A stretch of 64,000 nt of DNA from Nocardioides sp. (lineage in GTDB: Bacteria > Actinomycetota > Actinomycetes > Propionibacteriales > Nocardioidaceae), in assembly GCF_004803405.1 (NCBI RefSeq), contig NZ_SSXI01000113.1, positions 1 to 64,000 on the forward strand, read 5' to 3'. Within the stretch, counting starts at the first letter, position 1; every line of letters starts with the position of its first letter. Below the pieces are notes generated by a model that was not told where the DNA came from, made no database searches, and saw nothing but the letters and a program-made list of their open reading frames with translations. Shown in pieces: positions 1-8,936 of this stretch. A program made the position numbers and the translations under genes.

Positions 1-1
1 G

Positions 2-604
2 CCGGCCCATGTGGCCGTCGTGGCCGTCCTCGCCGCGACGGGGCTCGCTGTCACCGCGTGGTGGGTGGCGCGGGACCGTCCTGAACCGGTCGCGCCGGTG
101 TCCGCGCAGCCGGCCGCGCCGCTGGTCGGAGGAGAGACGCTGGCGCCGGTGTCGCCCTCGTCCTCGGCGTCCCGCGGCTCGGTCACCGTCGACGTGGCAG
201 GCGAGGTGCGCCGGCCCGGGATCGTCGTGCTCGACCACGGAGCGCGGGTCACGGACGCGTTGAAGGCGGCGGGCGGAGCGCGGCGCGGCGTGGACCTGAC
301 CTCGCTCAACCTGGCGAGGGTGCTCGTCGACGGAGAGCAGATCCTGGTCGGTGGTCCCCGCGGTGGTTCCCCGGCCGCGGGCGTGACGGCGGGCGCACCG
401 GGCAGGTCCGGAGCCCTGGTCAACCTCAACACCGCCGGCCAGGCCGAGCTGGAGACGCTGCCCGGAGTCGGGCCCGTCACGGCGCAGGCGATCATCGCCT
501 GGCGAGAGACGACCGGTGGGTTCACCAGCATCGACGAGCTGCTCGAGGTCGACGGGATCGGTGAGAAGACGCTGGCGTCGCTGACCCCGCACGTGACGGT
601 GTGA
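2..604 (+). CDS. comEA: ComEA-like DNA-binding competence protein, 5' end outside window
   Basis: Binds incoming double-stranded DNA at the outer face of the membrane and hands it to the ComEC channel. The reading frame is already open at the window edge, so the true start lies upstream. What remains opens with a hydrophobic segment (AVVAVLAATGLAVTAWWVA), then a Ser/Pro-rich linker, an SLBB-like domain (VTVDVAGEVRRPGIVVL), and a C-terminal helix-hairpin-helix domain with the hallmarks VNLNTAGQAELETLPGVG and VDGIGEKTL. The comEC start follows 4 nt after the stop, the usual comEA-comEC operon. Domain identity is clear. Whether this strain is naturally competent cannot be told from the sequence. 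Confidence 0.9.
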   Translation, partial: PAHVAVVAVLAATGLAVTAWWVARDRPEPVAPVSAQPAAPLVGGETLAPVSPSSSASRGSVTVDVAGEVRRPGIVVLDHGARVTDALKAAGGARRGVDLTSLNLARVLVDGEQILVGGPRGGSPAAGVTAGAPGRSGALVNLNTAGQAELETLPGVGPVTAQAIIAWRETTGGFTSIDELLEVDGIGEKTLASLTPHVTV

Positions 605-608
605 GCCG

Positions 609-2987
609 GTGCGGCGTCGCGACCTGGGCATGGCACCGTGCACGGCCGGGCCGGCGAGGGCCGGGGAGTCACACGACCTCCGGATGCCGGCGCTCGCGCT
701 GGCTGCCTGGGCGGGCGGGATCGCCGCCTACCTCGTGGGACCGCCGGGCGGCTGGTGCCTGGTCGTCCTGGCCGCAGCCGGTCTGCTGCTCGGTGGGGCC
801 GGACGTGGCCGGCCGCCGTCCGCACGCCGACGGCTGGCGGTCGGCGGACTTCTCCTGGCCGCAGCGATCTTCACCAGCACGCTCCTGCGCCACCACGCGG
901 TGAGCTCGGGGCCGCTGCACGCGCTGGCGGCCGAGCGTGCCACCGCGGACCTGGTGGCAACGGTGGTCTCCGACCCGCGCGCGGTGCAGGGTCCATGGGG
1001 CGCACTGGTCGTCGTACGAGTGCGGGTGGAGACGGTGACGGCACGAGGTGCGACCCACCGGCTGGGTGGGACGGTCGCGGTGCTGGGTGACCCCGCCTGG
1101 ACAGAGGTGTCGCTGGGCGAGCGGGTGGTCGCGGAGGGGCGTCTCGCGCCGGCGGACAACCCGGACGAGGCCGCGCTCCTCACCGGTGCCCGGCCACCGG
1201 TCCGGATCCGCGGCCCGGACCCCTGGTGGCGGGTGACCGGGGCGGTGCGGAGCTCCATCCGCCGGGCGGTCGCCCATCGCCCGCCGGCACAGGCCGGCCT
1301 CGTTCCGGCGCTCGTCGTCGGCGATGACGCCGAGCTGTCGTCCGAGGTCGAGCAGGACTTCCGCACGACCGGCCTCACCCATCTCACCGCGGTCTCGGGC
1401 ACCAACCTGACTCTCGTCGTCGGTGCGGTGCTCCTGCTGGCCCGTCGGCTGGGGGTGCGCGGTCGTTGGCTCACCGTCGTCGGCATCCTCGGGATCGTCG
1501 GCTTCGTGCTCCTCGCGCGCACCGAGCCGAGCGTGCTGCGGGCTGCGGCGATGGGGACCGTCGGGCTGTTCGCGTTCGGTCCGGACGGGCGTCGGCGCGG
1601 CCTGCGCGCCCTGGCCGTCGCCGTGGTCGGTCTGCTGCTCCTGACCCCGGCGCTCGCGGTCACGGCCGGGTTCGCGCTCTCGGTGCTCGCGACGGGCGGG
1701 ATCGTGCTGCTGGGACCGCCGATCGCCGGCGCGCTGGGCCGGTGGCTCCCGCCCGGTGTCGGGGAGGCGATCGCGGTCCCGACGTCCGCCCAGCTCGCCT
1801 GCACTCCGGTGATCGCCGCCCTGTCCGGCGAGGTGAGCCTGGTCGCCGTCCTCGCCAACCTCCTCGCCGGCCCGATGGTGGGTCCGGCGACGGTGCTCGG
1901 GCTGCTCGGAGGCCTCGTCGGCCTGGTCTCGCCGACAGCCGGTCGACTCCTGGGCACCACGGCTGCCTGGTGCGTCGCCTGGATCGTTGAGGTCGCCGAG
2001 CGTGGTGCGGCGTTGCCGGGCGCCTCGGTCGGCTGGGGCAGCGGGTTCGCCGCGTTGACGCTGCTGGTGGCGCTCTGCGTCGTCGTCGCCCTGATGCTGC
2101 CGGTGCTGCTCCGCCGGCCCGCGGTCGGTGCGGGAGTCGGCGTCCTGATGCTGGTCGTCGTGCTGGGCGTCCCAGGGCGGCTGTGGTCGTCGGCGACGTT
2201 CGGCTGGCCGCCTGACGGTTGGGTCCTGGTCGCCTGCGACGTCGGCCAGGGCGACGCCCTCGTCGTGTCCGCCGGTCCCGGGACCGCGATCGTCGTGGAT
2301 GCAGGTCCCGACGGTGACACCGTCGACGGCTGCCTCGACCGACTGCGCATCGAGCGGGTGCCGCTCGTGGTGCTCACCCACTTCCACGCCGATCACGTGA
2401 CCGGGCTCGAGGGGATCCTGCGCGGCCGACGTGTCGCCGCCGTCGAGACGAGCCCGGTGCTGGACCCGCCGGCCGGCGCCGGCGAGGTCCGTCGGACGAC
2501 CCGACGAGCCGGCGTCCCGCTGACGACGGCGGCCTACGGCGTCACGCGGCGGTACGGCGACACGACCGTGCAGGTCGTCCACCCCGACATCGCGGGCCCC
2601 GTCGGCGGGGCCGGGGACGGCAGCTCGGCCAACGATGCGAGCGTGGTCCTGCTCGTCGAGGCGGCCGGCGTGCGGATGCTCCTGACCGGCGATCTCGAGC
2701 CGCCCGGGCAGGCCCGGCTGGCGGGGCTCCTCCGCGACCTCGACGTGGACGTGCTCAAGGTGCCGCACCACGGCAGCGCACACCAGGACGACGACTGGCT
2801 CGCCTCCCTTCGTCCTGAGCTCGCCGTGGTCTCGGTCGGGGCGGACAACGACTACGGCCACCCGGCACCGGGCCTGCTGGCCACCCTGGAGGCGGCCGGG
2901 GCTGAGGTGCTGCGCACCGACGAGAGCGGGGACATCGCGATCCTGGTCGACGAGAGGGGGAGGGCGGTTTCCCTCACCCGTGACTAG
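609..2987 (+). CDS. comEC: ComEC/Rec2 family DNA-uptake channel protein
   Basis: Polytopic membrane protein thought to pass single-stranded DNA into the cytoplasm. The 792-residue product has N-terminal membrane segments, a ComEC core (VSGTNLTLVVGAVLLLARR; further helices to about residue 520), and a C-terminal metallo-beta-lactamase domain with THFHADHV near residue 588 and PHHGS near residue 719. Length is normal for the family. GTG at 609 was chosen because it keeps a conserved-looking DLRMPAL stretch before the first helix; ATG at 684 is the alternative. It is cotranscribed with comEA and probably with holA downstream. All MBL ligand motifs look intact, so nuclease activity is possible. 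Confidence 0.93.
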   Translation: MRRRDLGMAPCTAGPARAGESHDLRMPALALAAWAGGIAAYLVGPPGGWCLVVLAAAGLLLGGAGRGRPPSARRRLAVGGLLLAAAIFTSTLLRHHAVSSGPLHALAAERATADLVATVVSDPRAVQGPWGALVVVRVRVETVTARGATHRLGGTVAVLGDPAWTEVSLGERVVAEGRLAPADNPDEAALLTGARPPVRIRGPDPWWRVTGAVRSSIRRAVAHRPPAQAGLVPALVVGDDAELSSEVEQDFRTTGLTHLTAVSGTNLTLVVGAVLLLARRLGVRGRWLTVVGILGIVGFVLLARTEPSVLRAAAMGTVGLFAFGPDGRRRGLRALAVAVVGLLLLTPALAVTAGFALSVLATGGIVLLGPPIAGALGRWLPPGVGEAIAVPTSAQLACTPVIAALSGEVSLVAVLANLLAGPMVGPATVLGLLGGLVGLVSPTAGRLLGTTAAWCVAWIVEVAERGAALPGASVGWGSGFAALTLLVALCVVVALMLPVLLRRPAVGAGVGVLMLVVVLGVPGRLWSSATFGWPPDGWVLVACDVGQGDALVVSAGPGTAIVVDAGPDGDTVDGCLDRLRIERVPLVVLTHFHADHVTGLEGILRGRRVAAVETSPVLDPPAGAGEVRRTTRRAGVPLTTAAYGVTRRYGDTTVQVVHPDIAGPVGGAGDGSSANDASVVLLVEAAGVRMLLTGDLEPPGQARLAGLLRDLDVDVLKVPHHGSAHQDDDWLASLRPELAVVSVGADNDYGHPAPGLLATLEAAGAEVLRTDESGDIAILVDERGRAVSLTRD

Positions 2988-3070
2988 CCGACCCGACCCG
3001 CTCCGAGCGGAGCCGTCCAGGCCGTCCAGGCCCTCGCAACGCTGTCGGGAGCGTGTGGGAAGGTGGGCGC

Positions 3071-4045
3071 ATGCGGGCGGCGGACGTGCTGGGACGAGTC
3101 ATCCTGGTCACCGGCAAGGAGGAGTTCCTCGGCGCACGTACCGTCGACGAGGTCAGGGCGGCGGTCCGCGCGCACGACCCCGAGGCCGAGTTCGCCGACA
3201 GCCCCGCAGCCGACCTGACGCTCGGCACCTTGGGCGAGATGTCGGCAGCGTCGCTGTTCTCCGCGATCCGCTGCGTCGTGGTGCGGGGCCTGGAGAACCT
3301 CCCCGAGGAGTCTGTCGACGGAGTCCTCGCCTACGCCGCGGAGCCGGTGGACGACGTTGCCCTGGTCCTCGTGCACGGCGGCGGGCAGAAGGGCAGCGGT
3401 CTGCTCACCAAGCTCCGCAAGCTCGCCACGGTGACCGAGCACAAGTCCGAGGAGCTCAAGCCCTCGGACTTCCCGGGCTTCGTCGCCAACGAGGTCCGTC
3501 GCTACGGCGCGACCATCGACCGCGACGCTGCCGACGTCCTGATCGAGGCGATCGGCCGGGACCTGCGGTCGCTCGCGGCGGCCGCGCACCAGCTCACCAA
3601 CGACTTCCCCGGCGAGCGGATCGGCGAGGTCCAGGTTCGCCGCTACTTCGGCGGTCGGGCGGAGGCGAAGTCCTTCGCCGTGGCCGACGCGGCCTTCGGT
3701 GGGCGCGACCGTGCGGCGCTCGAGGAGCTCCGCTGGGCACTCGACGCCGGCACGGCGCCGGTGCTGATCACCTCCGCGTTCGCCGGCAGCGCCCGCGGCC
3801 TCGCTCGGCTCGTGAGCGCCCCGCGAGGGATGCGCGACGTCGACCTGGCTCGCGAGGTCGGGGTCCCGCCGTGGAAGCTGCGCTCGCTGCGCGACCAGGC
3901 CCGCGGCTGGTCCGAGCCCGGGCTCGCCCGCGCAGTGCGGGCGGTCGCCCAGGCCGACGCCGACGTCAAGGGTGCGGCCAGCGACGCGTCGTACGCCCTG
4001 GAGCGGCTGGTCCTGACGATCACCGGCCTGCGCGCCACCCGCTGA
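3071..4045 (+). CDS. holA: DNA polymerase III subunit delta
   Basis: Clamp-loader subunit that opens the beta sliding clamp. The 324-residue product matches the short actinobacterial HolA form (RVILVTGKEEFLGARTVDEV at the N terminus; SFAVADAAFGGRDRAALEEL in the middle; a C-terminal helical clamp-loader collar domain). The start is placed at ATG 3071, preceded by a GGAAGGTGGG-like ribosome-binding site; an in-frame GTG at 3053 is less convincing. The comEA-comEC-holA-rpsT order is typical of actinobacteria. It is convergent with rpsT across a shared hairpin. Confidence 0.93.
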   Translation: MRAADVLGRVILVTGKEEFLGARTVDEVRAAVRAHDPEAEFADSPAADLTLGTLGEMSAASLFSAIRCVVVRGLENLPEESVDGVLAYAAEPVDDVALVLVHGGGQKGSGLLTKLRKLATVTEHKSEELKPSDFPGFVANEVRRYGATIDRDAADVLIEAIGRDLRSLAAAAHQLTNDFPGERIGEVQVRRYFGGRAEAKSFAVADAAFGGRDRAALEELRWALDAGTAPVLITSAFAGSARGLARLVSAPRGMRDVDLAREVGVPPWKLRSLRDQARGWSEPGLARAVRAVAQADADVKGAASDASYALERLVLTITGLRATR

Positions 4046-4067
4046 CCGGCGTATCGGAAAACCACGA

Positions 4068-4095
4068 AGGGAGCCCCGCCGACGCGGGACTCCCT
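4068..4095 (-). terminator. Intrinsic terminator of rpsT, between convergent holA and rpsT
   Basis: Twelve-bp stem with one mismatch (arms AGGGAGCCCCGC and GCGGGACTCCCT) around a 4-nt CGAC loop. On the minus strand the stem is followed by a TTTT run, so it should end rpsT transcription; the same stem may also act on holA from the other side. Confidence 0.8.
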
Positions 4096-4130
4096 GACGT
4101 GATGGCTCCGGACCGGAGCCAGGAAGCTTC

Positions 4131-4391
4131 TCAGAGAGAGGCGGCCTTCTTCGCGATCGACGACTTGCGGTTCGCGGCCTGGTTCTTGTGGATGACGCCC
4201 TTCGAGGCGGCCTTGTCGAGCTTCTTGGACGCCTCGCGTGCGTACACGACGGCGTTGTCCTTGTCGCCGGCCTCGGCGGCCTCGCGGAACTTGCGGATCA
4301 CCGTCTTGAGGTTGGACTTGACGGCCTTGTTGCGCTCGTGGCGCTTCTCGTTCTGCTTGTTCCGCTTGATCTGGCTCTTGATGTTCGCCAC
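4131..4391 (-). CDS. rpsT: 30S ribosomal protein S20
   Basis: Primary-binding protein of the small ribosomal subunit. The 86-residue product starts with [20 protein letters not shown] and is lysine/arginine-rich throughout, normal in length and sequence for S20. The frame is open further upstream, but GTG at 4391 is the start that gives the canonical N terminus; an AGAGG-like ribosome-binding site precedes it. Nothing in the 147 nt upstream codes for protein, and that stretch should hold the promoter: TAGCCT on the minus strand is a possible -10 element with a long leader. The gene ends at a strong hairpin with a T-run. Confidence 0.95.
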   Translation of the reverse strand: MANIKSQIKRNKQNEKRHERNKAVKSNLKTVIRKFREAAEAGDKDNAVVYAREASKKLDKAASKGVIHKNQAANRKSSIAKKAASL

Positions 4392-4538
4392 GTTGAATGC
4401 CTCTGTGTCGTGTGGATGTCTGGTCTGGTCCGGAGCGCGTCGCCGAATCCCTGGAGGGGGCCGCCGGGCAGGCGGAACCACACGGAGACGCGACCAGCAA
4501 GGCTAACAGCGGGGCGACACGCCCGCCAAAATGGGACG

Positions 4539-5477
4539 TCAGCGCGCCCAGCCGCGCCGCTCGGCGAGCCAGTCGTCGATCACGTCCCGCTGCCAGGCCT
4601 GCGCCTGGCGGACGTACGGCGAGGTCGGGGGCACCGGCTGCAGCGAGGAGGTCCAGAAATAGCCGAGGATCAGCGCCAGCGCGACGTCCAGGTGCTCGTC
4701 CGGGACTCCGGAGAGCAGGGGGTGGGCCGCGATGTGGGCGGCGACGTCGATCCCGTCGCCCCGCGGCCCGATCAGCAGGAGGAGGGAGTCGAACCAGGCG
4801 GCGCCGACGACCGGCCAGTTCCAGTCGCACAGGAGAGCGGTGCCGTCGGGTCGGATCAGGATGTTGTCGTCGCGGACGTCGGTGTGCACCAGCGTGTTGC
4901 CGTCGATCACCTCCGCGAACCGGCTGGCGAGCGCCTTGAGGTCGGCCGCCCGTGGGTGCCGGGTCTGGTCCCACAGGTCCGGCCAGGCCGCGAACTCGTC
5001 CGTCGCCCGCTGCAGGTCGACGCGCGGCGCGGGGGTCAGCGCCTTCGCTGCCTCGAGGACCGTGGCGGAGGCCAGCGCGAGGTCCTCGGGCGTCCAGGGG
5101 CGCCGGGGGGCCCGCGCGTCGACGTACTCGATCCCGAGGACCACCCAGTCGTCGCGGTCCTCCACCCACAGCAGACGCGGCGCCGGCGCCGCGGACGGCA
5201 GGGCCGCCAGCTTGCGCGCCTCCTCGCGGTAGGACTCGGCGAACGTCCGCTGCGCCTTGGCGGAGGCCGCCTTCACGAAGTGCTTCGAGCCGTCCTCGCA
5301 GGTCAGCACGGACGCGAAGCCGGGGGTGAAGCCTCCGCCCTGCGACTCCGCCTCCGCGACCGGTGAGCCGAGGTGGTCCTCGACCAGCGCCCGCACCTGC
5401 GGTGGCAGGTGCACCCACGCGAGGCGGCGTGCGGTCCGGCCGTGCGGGATCCGTGTCGGGAACACGGCGCCCATCAT
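4539..5477 (-). CDS. Aminoglycoside phosphotransferase-family (APH/choline kinase fold) protein
   Basis: Small-molecule kinase fold of 312 residues. The catalytic loop is visible as LVHTDVRDDNILI near residues 195-206 (HxDxxxxN), followed by the metal-binding segment ALLCDWNW. An N-lobe glycine-rich turn (ESQGGGFTPGFASVL) is also present. Proteins of this group phosphorylate hydroxyls of antibiotics, sugars or choline-like compounds; the substrate is not predictable here, and resistance should not be assumed. It is transcribed toward rpsT with a 147-nt gap and lies 15 nt downstream of the PhoD phosphatase gene on the same strand, so a two-gene transcript is likely. Confidence 0.8.
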   Translation of the reverse strand: MMGAVFPTRIPHGRTARRLAWVHLPPQVRALVEDHLGSPVAEAESQGGGFTPGFASVLTCEDGSKHFVKAASAKAQRTFAESYREEARKLAALPSAAPAPRLLWVEDRDDWVVLGIEYVDARAPRRPWTPEDLALASATVLEAAKALTPAPRVDLQRATDEFAAWPDLWDQTRHPRAADLKALASRFAEVIDGNTLVHTDVRDDNILIRPDGTALLCDWNWPVVGAAWFDSLLLLIGPRGDGIDVAAHIAAHPLLSGVPDEHLDVALALILGYFWTSSLQPVPPTSPYVRQAQAWQRDVIDDWLAERRGWAR

Positions 5478-5492
5478 GGCCGGACCGGCGGC

Positions 5493-7088
5493 TCAGCGCA
5501 CCGCTGGGTCCAGGGTGCGCGTGTAGATGGCGGCACCGGCCACGTCGCGGAGGGTGACGGTGAGCTGAGCGGTCCGGCTGTCGATCTCGACCTCCCCGAA
5601 GTACTGATGACCCAGCGCCGGGGAGGTGTTGGCCACTGGAGGCGCCGCCACGAAGTCCGCCACCGCCCCGAAGGTGCCGTCCAGCCGGTTGGGTCCGAAG
5701 GCACCTGCGTTGAGCGGCCCGGAGACGAACTCCCAGAACGGGTCGAACTCCTGGTACGCCGCGCGATCGGGGGAGTAGTGGTGCGCCGCCGTGTGGTGGA
5801 CGTCCGCGGTGAGCCAGACGTGGTTGCGGATCCCCATCCGGGACAGCCCGGTCAGCACCCGGGCGATGTCCGCCTCGCGGCCGAGCGGCGCCCCGCCGTC
5901 GCCCTGAGCGATGCCCTCCTGCGCCGCGGCCCCGTCGGGGACGATCAGGCCGATCGGCAGGTCCGCCGCGATCACCTTCCACGTCGCCCTCGACCGGTCG
6001 AGCTCGCGCAGCAGCCACTCGGTCTGCCGGTCGCCGAGCACGCCGCCGTCGCGTGCGGCGGCACCGGACTCGTTGTTGGCCGTGTTCGGGTCCTTGTGGG
6101 TGCGCATGTCGAGCACGAAGAGGTCGAGGTGCGGGCCGTAGCGGAGCACCCGGTAGACGCGGCCCTCCGGGTCCGGCGAGATCGGCGCCACCGGGACGTA
6201 CTCGTGATAGGCCTGCCGGGCCCGCGCGGCGAGCACGTCGACCCGCTTCTCGCTGTAGCGCGCGTCGGCGAGGATCTCGCCGGGATACCAGTTATTGGTG
6301 ACCTCGTGGTCGTCCCACTGGCCGACCTGGGAGGTCTCCGCCAGGAAGGCGCGCCAGTTGTCGGCCATCAGGTTGTAGCGGTACTGCCCGCGGAACTCGT
6401 CGAGGGTCTCGGCGACCTTCGTCTTCTCCGGAATCACCAGGTTGCGCCACGTCGACCCGTCGGGGAGCGCCACCGTCTCCTGGACCGGCCCGTCGGCGTA
6501 CACGGTGTCGCCGCTGCAGAGGAAGAAGTCGGCGTTGCGGGCCCGCATGGCGTCGGCGATCCGGAAGCCGCCGTACTCCGGGTTGACGCCCCAGCCCTGG
6601 CCGGCGATGTCGCCGGACCAGAGGAAGCGGATGTCGTCGCGGCCGGTGGGCGCGGTGCGCAACCGACCGACGACGGCCTCGCTCGTCGCCTTGTGGTCGT
6701 GGAGGTCGACCACCCGGATCCGGTAGTGGAGGTCGGTGCCCGCGGGCAGGTCGTGCAGCTGGATGGTCCCGGTCAGGTCACTGGCCGGCGTCACCACCGG
6801 GCCTCGCACCCTGCGGACCTTCCGGAAGGACGGGTCGCGGCTGATCTCGGCGACCAGCCGCGACGGGCGGTCCGCCTTGGCCCACAGCACGGCCGAACCG
6901 GCGCGGACGTCGCCGGACTGCACGCCCAGGGGGAGCGCAGGGCGGTCCCGGCGGACGAGGAGGGGCGAGGCGGCGCTGCGCGCCGGGACGGAGAGGCCCG
7001 CCGTGCCGGCGACGACGGCGCTTCCGGCGAGTCCGAGGAGGACGCCGCGACGGTCGAGGTGAGGGGTGGGGGAGGTGTCCGGGTGCAT
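5493..7088 (-). CDS. phoD: PhoD-family alkaline phosphatase, Tat-exported
   Basis: Secreted phosphodiesterase/phosphomonoesterase that releases phosphate from organic esters. The 531-residue product begins with a twin-arginine signal (LDRRGVLLGLAGSAVVAGTAG), then a PhoD-like N-terminal beta domain (LGVQSGDVRAGSAVLWAKAD) and the metallophosphatase domain with FLWSGDIAGQ, CSGDTVYADG and WDDHEVTNNWYPGE as metal-ligand motifs. The frame is open further upstream, but ATG 7088 is the start that puts the Tat motif at residue 13. Length is normal for PhoD. It is divergent from the T7SS-like cassette at 7238. Phosphate-starvation control would be expected, but no Pho box could be recognised with confidence. 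Confidence 0.9.
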   Translation of the reverse strand: MHPDTSPTPHLDRRGVLLGLAGSAVVAGTAGLSVPARSAASPLLVRRDRPALPLGVQSGDVRAGSAVLWAKADRPSRLVAEISRDPSFRKVRRVRGPVVTPASDLTGTIQLHDLPAGTDLHYRIRVVDLHDHKATSEAVVGRLRTAPTGRDDIRFLWSGDIAGQGWGVNPEYGGFRIADAMRARNADFFLCSGDTVYADGPVQETVALPDGSTWRNLVIPEKTKVAETLDEFRGQYRYNLMADNWRAFLAETSQVGQWDDHEVTNNWYPGEILADARYSEKRVDVLAARARQAYHEYVPVAPISPDPEGRVYRVLRYGPHLDLFVLDMRTHKDPNTANNESGAAARDGGVLGDRQTEWLLRELDRSRATWKVIAADLPIGLIVPDGAAAQEGIAQGDGGAPLGREADIARVLTGLSRMGIRNHVWLTADVHHTAAHHYSPDRAAYQEFDPFWEFVSGPLNAGAFGPNRLDGTFGAVADFVAAPPVANTSPALGHQYFGEVEIDSRTAQLTVTLRDVAGAAIYTRTLDPAVR

Positions 7089-7224
7089 GCCCGCAGGCTG
7101 TCGTCGTACGACGAACGCAGGACCGTCGGGAAGGGGAGCCGGGGGTAAACCGGTGGCGAACGGTTGACCTCGACCGGTCCGGTGCGAGGGCCGCTGCCCG
7201 AGGTGTAGCCGTCCACGTCCTGGG

Positions 7225-7230
7225 TAGCCT
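7225..7230 (+). promoter_or_regulatory. Probable -10 element of a leaderless promoter (TAGCCT)
   Basis: TAGCCT sits 7 nt before the GTG at 7238, and no ribosome-binding site is seen between them. This is the spacing expected if transcription starts at the first base of the start codon. No convincing -35 was found. Confidence 0.5.
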
Positions 7231-7237
7231 CGCGTCC

Positions 7238-7546
7238 GTGAACGACCAGCAGTCAACGCGACAGTCGCCCGCTCCACCCGTCGTCTACCTTCCCGTGCAG
7301 ACCGACGCCGACGGGCAGGTCACGGACGTCAAGATGCTCAAGCTCGGCGACGGCCGGGTCGCCCTGCTGGCCTACACCGCCCTCGACCGCCTCATCGACG
7401 CGTGGGGCGACCACCAGTCGTGGCTGCTCTTCGAGACGCGCAAGGTGGACGACATCAGGCAGGTCAAGCACTTCGACGTCAAGCTGCTCGACGTCGACGT
7501 GCCCGCGGAGCTCCGCCCCGGTCCGCCGCAGGACGTCAAGGCATGA
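7238..7546 (+). CDS. SAV_915-like small protein, first gene of T7SS-like cassette
   Basis: A 102-residue cytoplasmic protein without signal or membrane segment. The core PPVVYLPVQTDADG, LGDGRVALLAYTALDRLIDA and HQSWLLFE resembles the SseB/SAV_915-type fold found beside secretion-related genes in actinobacteria; this is recognition by pattern, not by search. Its stop codon overlaps the ATG of the next gene (ATGA at 7543), the first of three such overlaps. Translation probably starts at a leaderless GTG. A chaperone or adaptor role for the secreted partners is an inference from context only. Confidence 0.6.
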   Translation: MNDQQSTRQSPAPPVVYLPVQTDADGQVTDVKMLKLGDGRVALLAYTALDRLIDAWGDHQSWLLFETRKVDDIRQVKHFDVKLLDVDVPAELRPGPPQDVKA

Positions 7547-7827
7547 CCCTGCGACTCGACGCCGGCGCCGCAGAGATCATCGCCGGCGGTCACGACGACG
7601 CTGCCGCGAAGATCGACGAGGCGGCACCCAGCGCGCCCAAGAAGGTGGACGCCGGCTACGGCGGGGTCCACGTCGCCGAGATCCTGGCCGCGGTGAGCGA
7701 GACCGCGGGCGAGATCGCCGCCATCAACACCGGCATCGCGCTGCTCGTCCGCGACTGTGCCGACGACTACGGCCGCACCGAACAGGCGATCGCCGCGGAG
7801 TTCGACCGGATGGGCCGGCTCGGATGA
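7543..7827 (+). CDS. EspC-like / WXG100-like small putative type VII secretion substrate
   Basis: A 94-residue, alanine-rich, probably two-helix protein with no signal peptide. Its C-terminal part reads DDYGRTEQAIAAEF, containing a YxxxE match to the general type VII secretion signal YxxxD/E. Size, helix-turn-helix layout (breaks around residues 30-42) and the alanine-rich amphipathic pattern resemble the EspC family of ESX-associated proteins. It overlaps both neighbours by 4 nt, so stoichiometric production with the larger WXG protein is likely, as for ESX heterodimers. No EccC, EccD or MycP gene is in the window, so export would need machinery encoded elsewhere. Function is inferred. Confidence 0.6.
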   Translation: MTLRLDAGAAEIIAGGHDDAAAKIDEAAPSAPKKVDAGYGGVHVAEILAAVSETAGEIAAINTGIALLVRDCADDYGRTEQAIAAEFDRMGRLG

Positions 7828-8936
7828 GCCTGGACACCAAGGTCGAGGGCTCGCCGGCGGAGGTCACGGCCGCCGCCACCTGGCTGCGGGGCACCCTCGC
7901 GGACCGGGTGGGGAAAGCCGGCGACGAGCAGCAGGACGCCCGCAACTACGCCCAGGGCACCTGGGAAGGCGAGACCTACTCGTCCTACCGGAACGTCTCC
8001 GGCGACATCATGCGCGCCAACGACAAGCACGAGGAGCGGGTCAAGCGGGCCGCGACGGCGCTCGACGACTACGCGGCCAAGCTCAAGCGCCTCGAAGACG
8101 ACATGAGGTCGATCCGGACCCGGGCGTCCGAGGGTGGGCTGACCGTCACCGTCACCGGCACCGTGATCTCGGAGCCACCGGCCGCGCCGGCGACGCCCTT
8201 CGAGGCCGGATCGCCGGAGGAGACCGAGTACAACAAGGCGGTCGACCGGATCGAGCTGTGGAACAGCCTCGTCAAGAACGCTGCCGCGGACTACCAGACG
8301 TTCGTGGACTGGGTCGACTCGACCATGCCGGCCGACGTCGCCGACGCCCGCAAGAAGGACGCCTCCGACACCGTGTTCGAGGCGATCTCGGCACTGTTCC
8401 CGAACTTCGCCAGCGGAGCGGGAGCGGGCCTCGCCGGGTGGGGGCTGCTCAACAAGTCCAAGGACTACAGGGCAGACGCGGCGGAGTACCGCCGCAAGAC
8501 CCGTGTCTCGGGCAACCCGGCCGTCCGGAACCGCCTCAACACGCCGCAGGGCCAGTCCCAGCTCGACGATCTGCTCAAGAAGGCGGATCTCTTCGGGAAG
8601 GGCGCGAGGGTCCTCGGTGGCCCGGCCGGCATCCTGATCGACCTCGGTTTCGGCGTCTACGAGGGCACGCAGACGGGCGACTGGGAACGGGTCGCGGTGA
8701 CCACCGGCACCAGCATCGCCGTCGGGGTCGGGGTCGGCCTGCTGGTGACAGCGGGCGTCGTCACGGCCCCGGCGTGGGCGGTCGTCCTGGCAGGCGGCGC
8801 CCTGGCGGCCGGCGGATCCTGGTTGGCGGGCACGATCTATGACAACTGGGACGACATCACCGACTGGACCTCCGACACGTGGGACGACGCGACGGACGCC
8901 ATCGGCGACGCGTGGGACTCGGTGACCCCGTGGTGA
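7824..8936 (+). CDS. WXG-type helical protein with hydrophobic Gly/Ala/Val C-terminal region (putative T7SS effector)
   Basis: A 370-residue protein of three parts. Residues 1-105 are helical with a central W-x-G turn (AQGTWEGETYSSYR near residue 47), as in WXG100/LXG N-terminal domains. Residues 106-265 form a linker and a soluble region with no recognised domain. Residues 270-340 are strongly hydrophobic and rich in Gly, Ala and Val (TSIAVGVGVGLLVTAGVV; LAGGALAAGGSWLAG), like glycine-zipper membrane-inserting segments. The last 30 residues are a Trp/Asp-rich tail (DNWDDITDWTSDTWDDATDA). There is no signal peptide. It is coupled by 4-nt overlaps to the EspC-like gene before it and the membrane-protein gene after it. 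A membrane-acting secreted effector is a hypothesis. Confidence 0.6.
   Translation: MSLDTKVEGSPAEVTAAATWLRGTLADRVGKAGDEQQDARNYAQGTWEGETYSSYRNVSGDIMRANDKHEERVKRAATALDDYAAKLKRLEDDMRSIRTRASEGGLTVTVTGTVISEPPAAPATPFEAGSPEETEYNKAVDRIELWNSLVKNAAADYQTFVDWVDSTMPADVADARKKDASDTVFEAISALFPNFASGAGAGLAGWGLLNKSKDYRADAAEYRRKTRVSGNPAVRNRLNTPQGQSQLDDLLKKADLFGKGARVLGGPAGILIDLGFGVYEGTQTGDWERVAVTTGTSIAVGVGVGLLVTAGVVTAPAWAVVLAGGALAAGGSWLAGTIYDNWDDITDWTSDTWDDATDAIGDAWDSVTPW

Noticed and set aside
669-2861. Long open frames antisense to comEC (for example about 730 codons)
   Set aside because: Composition is Arg/Gly/His/Gln-rich without domains, as produced by the complement of GC-rich codons. The sense strand encodes a recognisable protein.
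4539-5477. Calling the APH-fold protein an antibiotic-resistance gene
   Set aside because: Only the fold and catalytic loop are visible; many such proteins act on housekeeping metabolites.
3643-6018. Minus-strand frame of about 790 codons covering holA, rpsT and the APH-like gene
   Set aside because: It overlaps three real genes in another frame and has low-complexity Arg/Pro/Gly composition.
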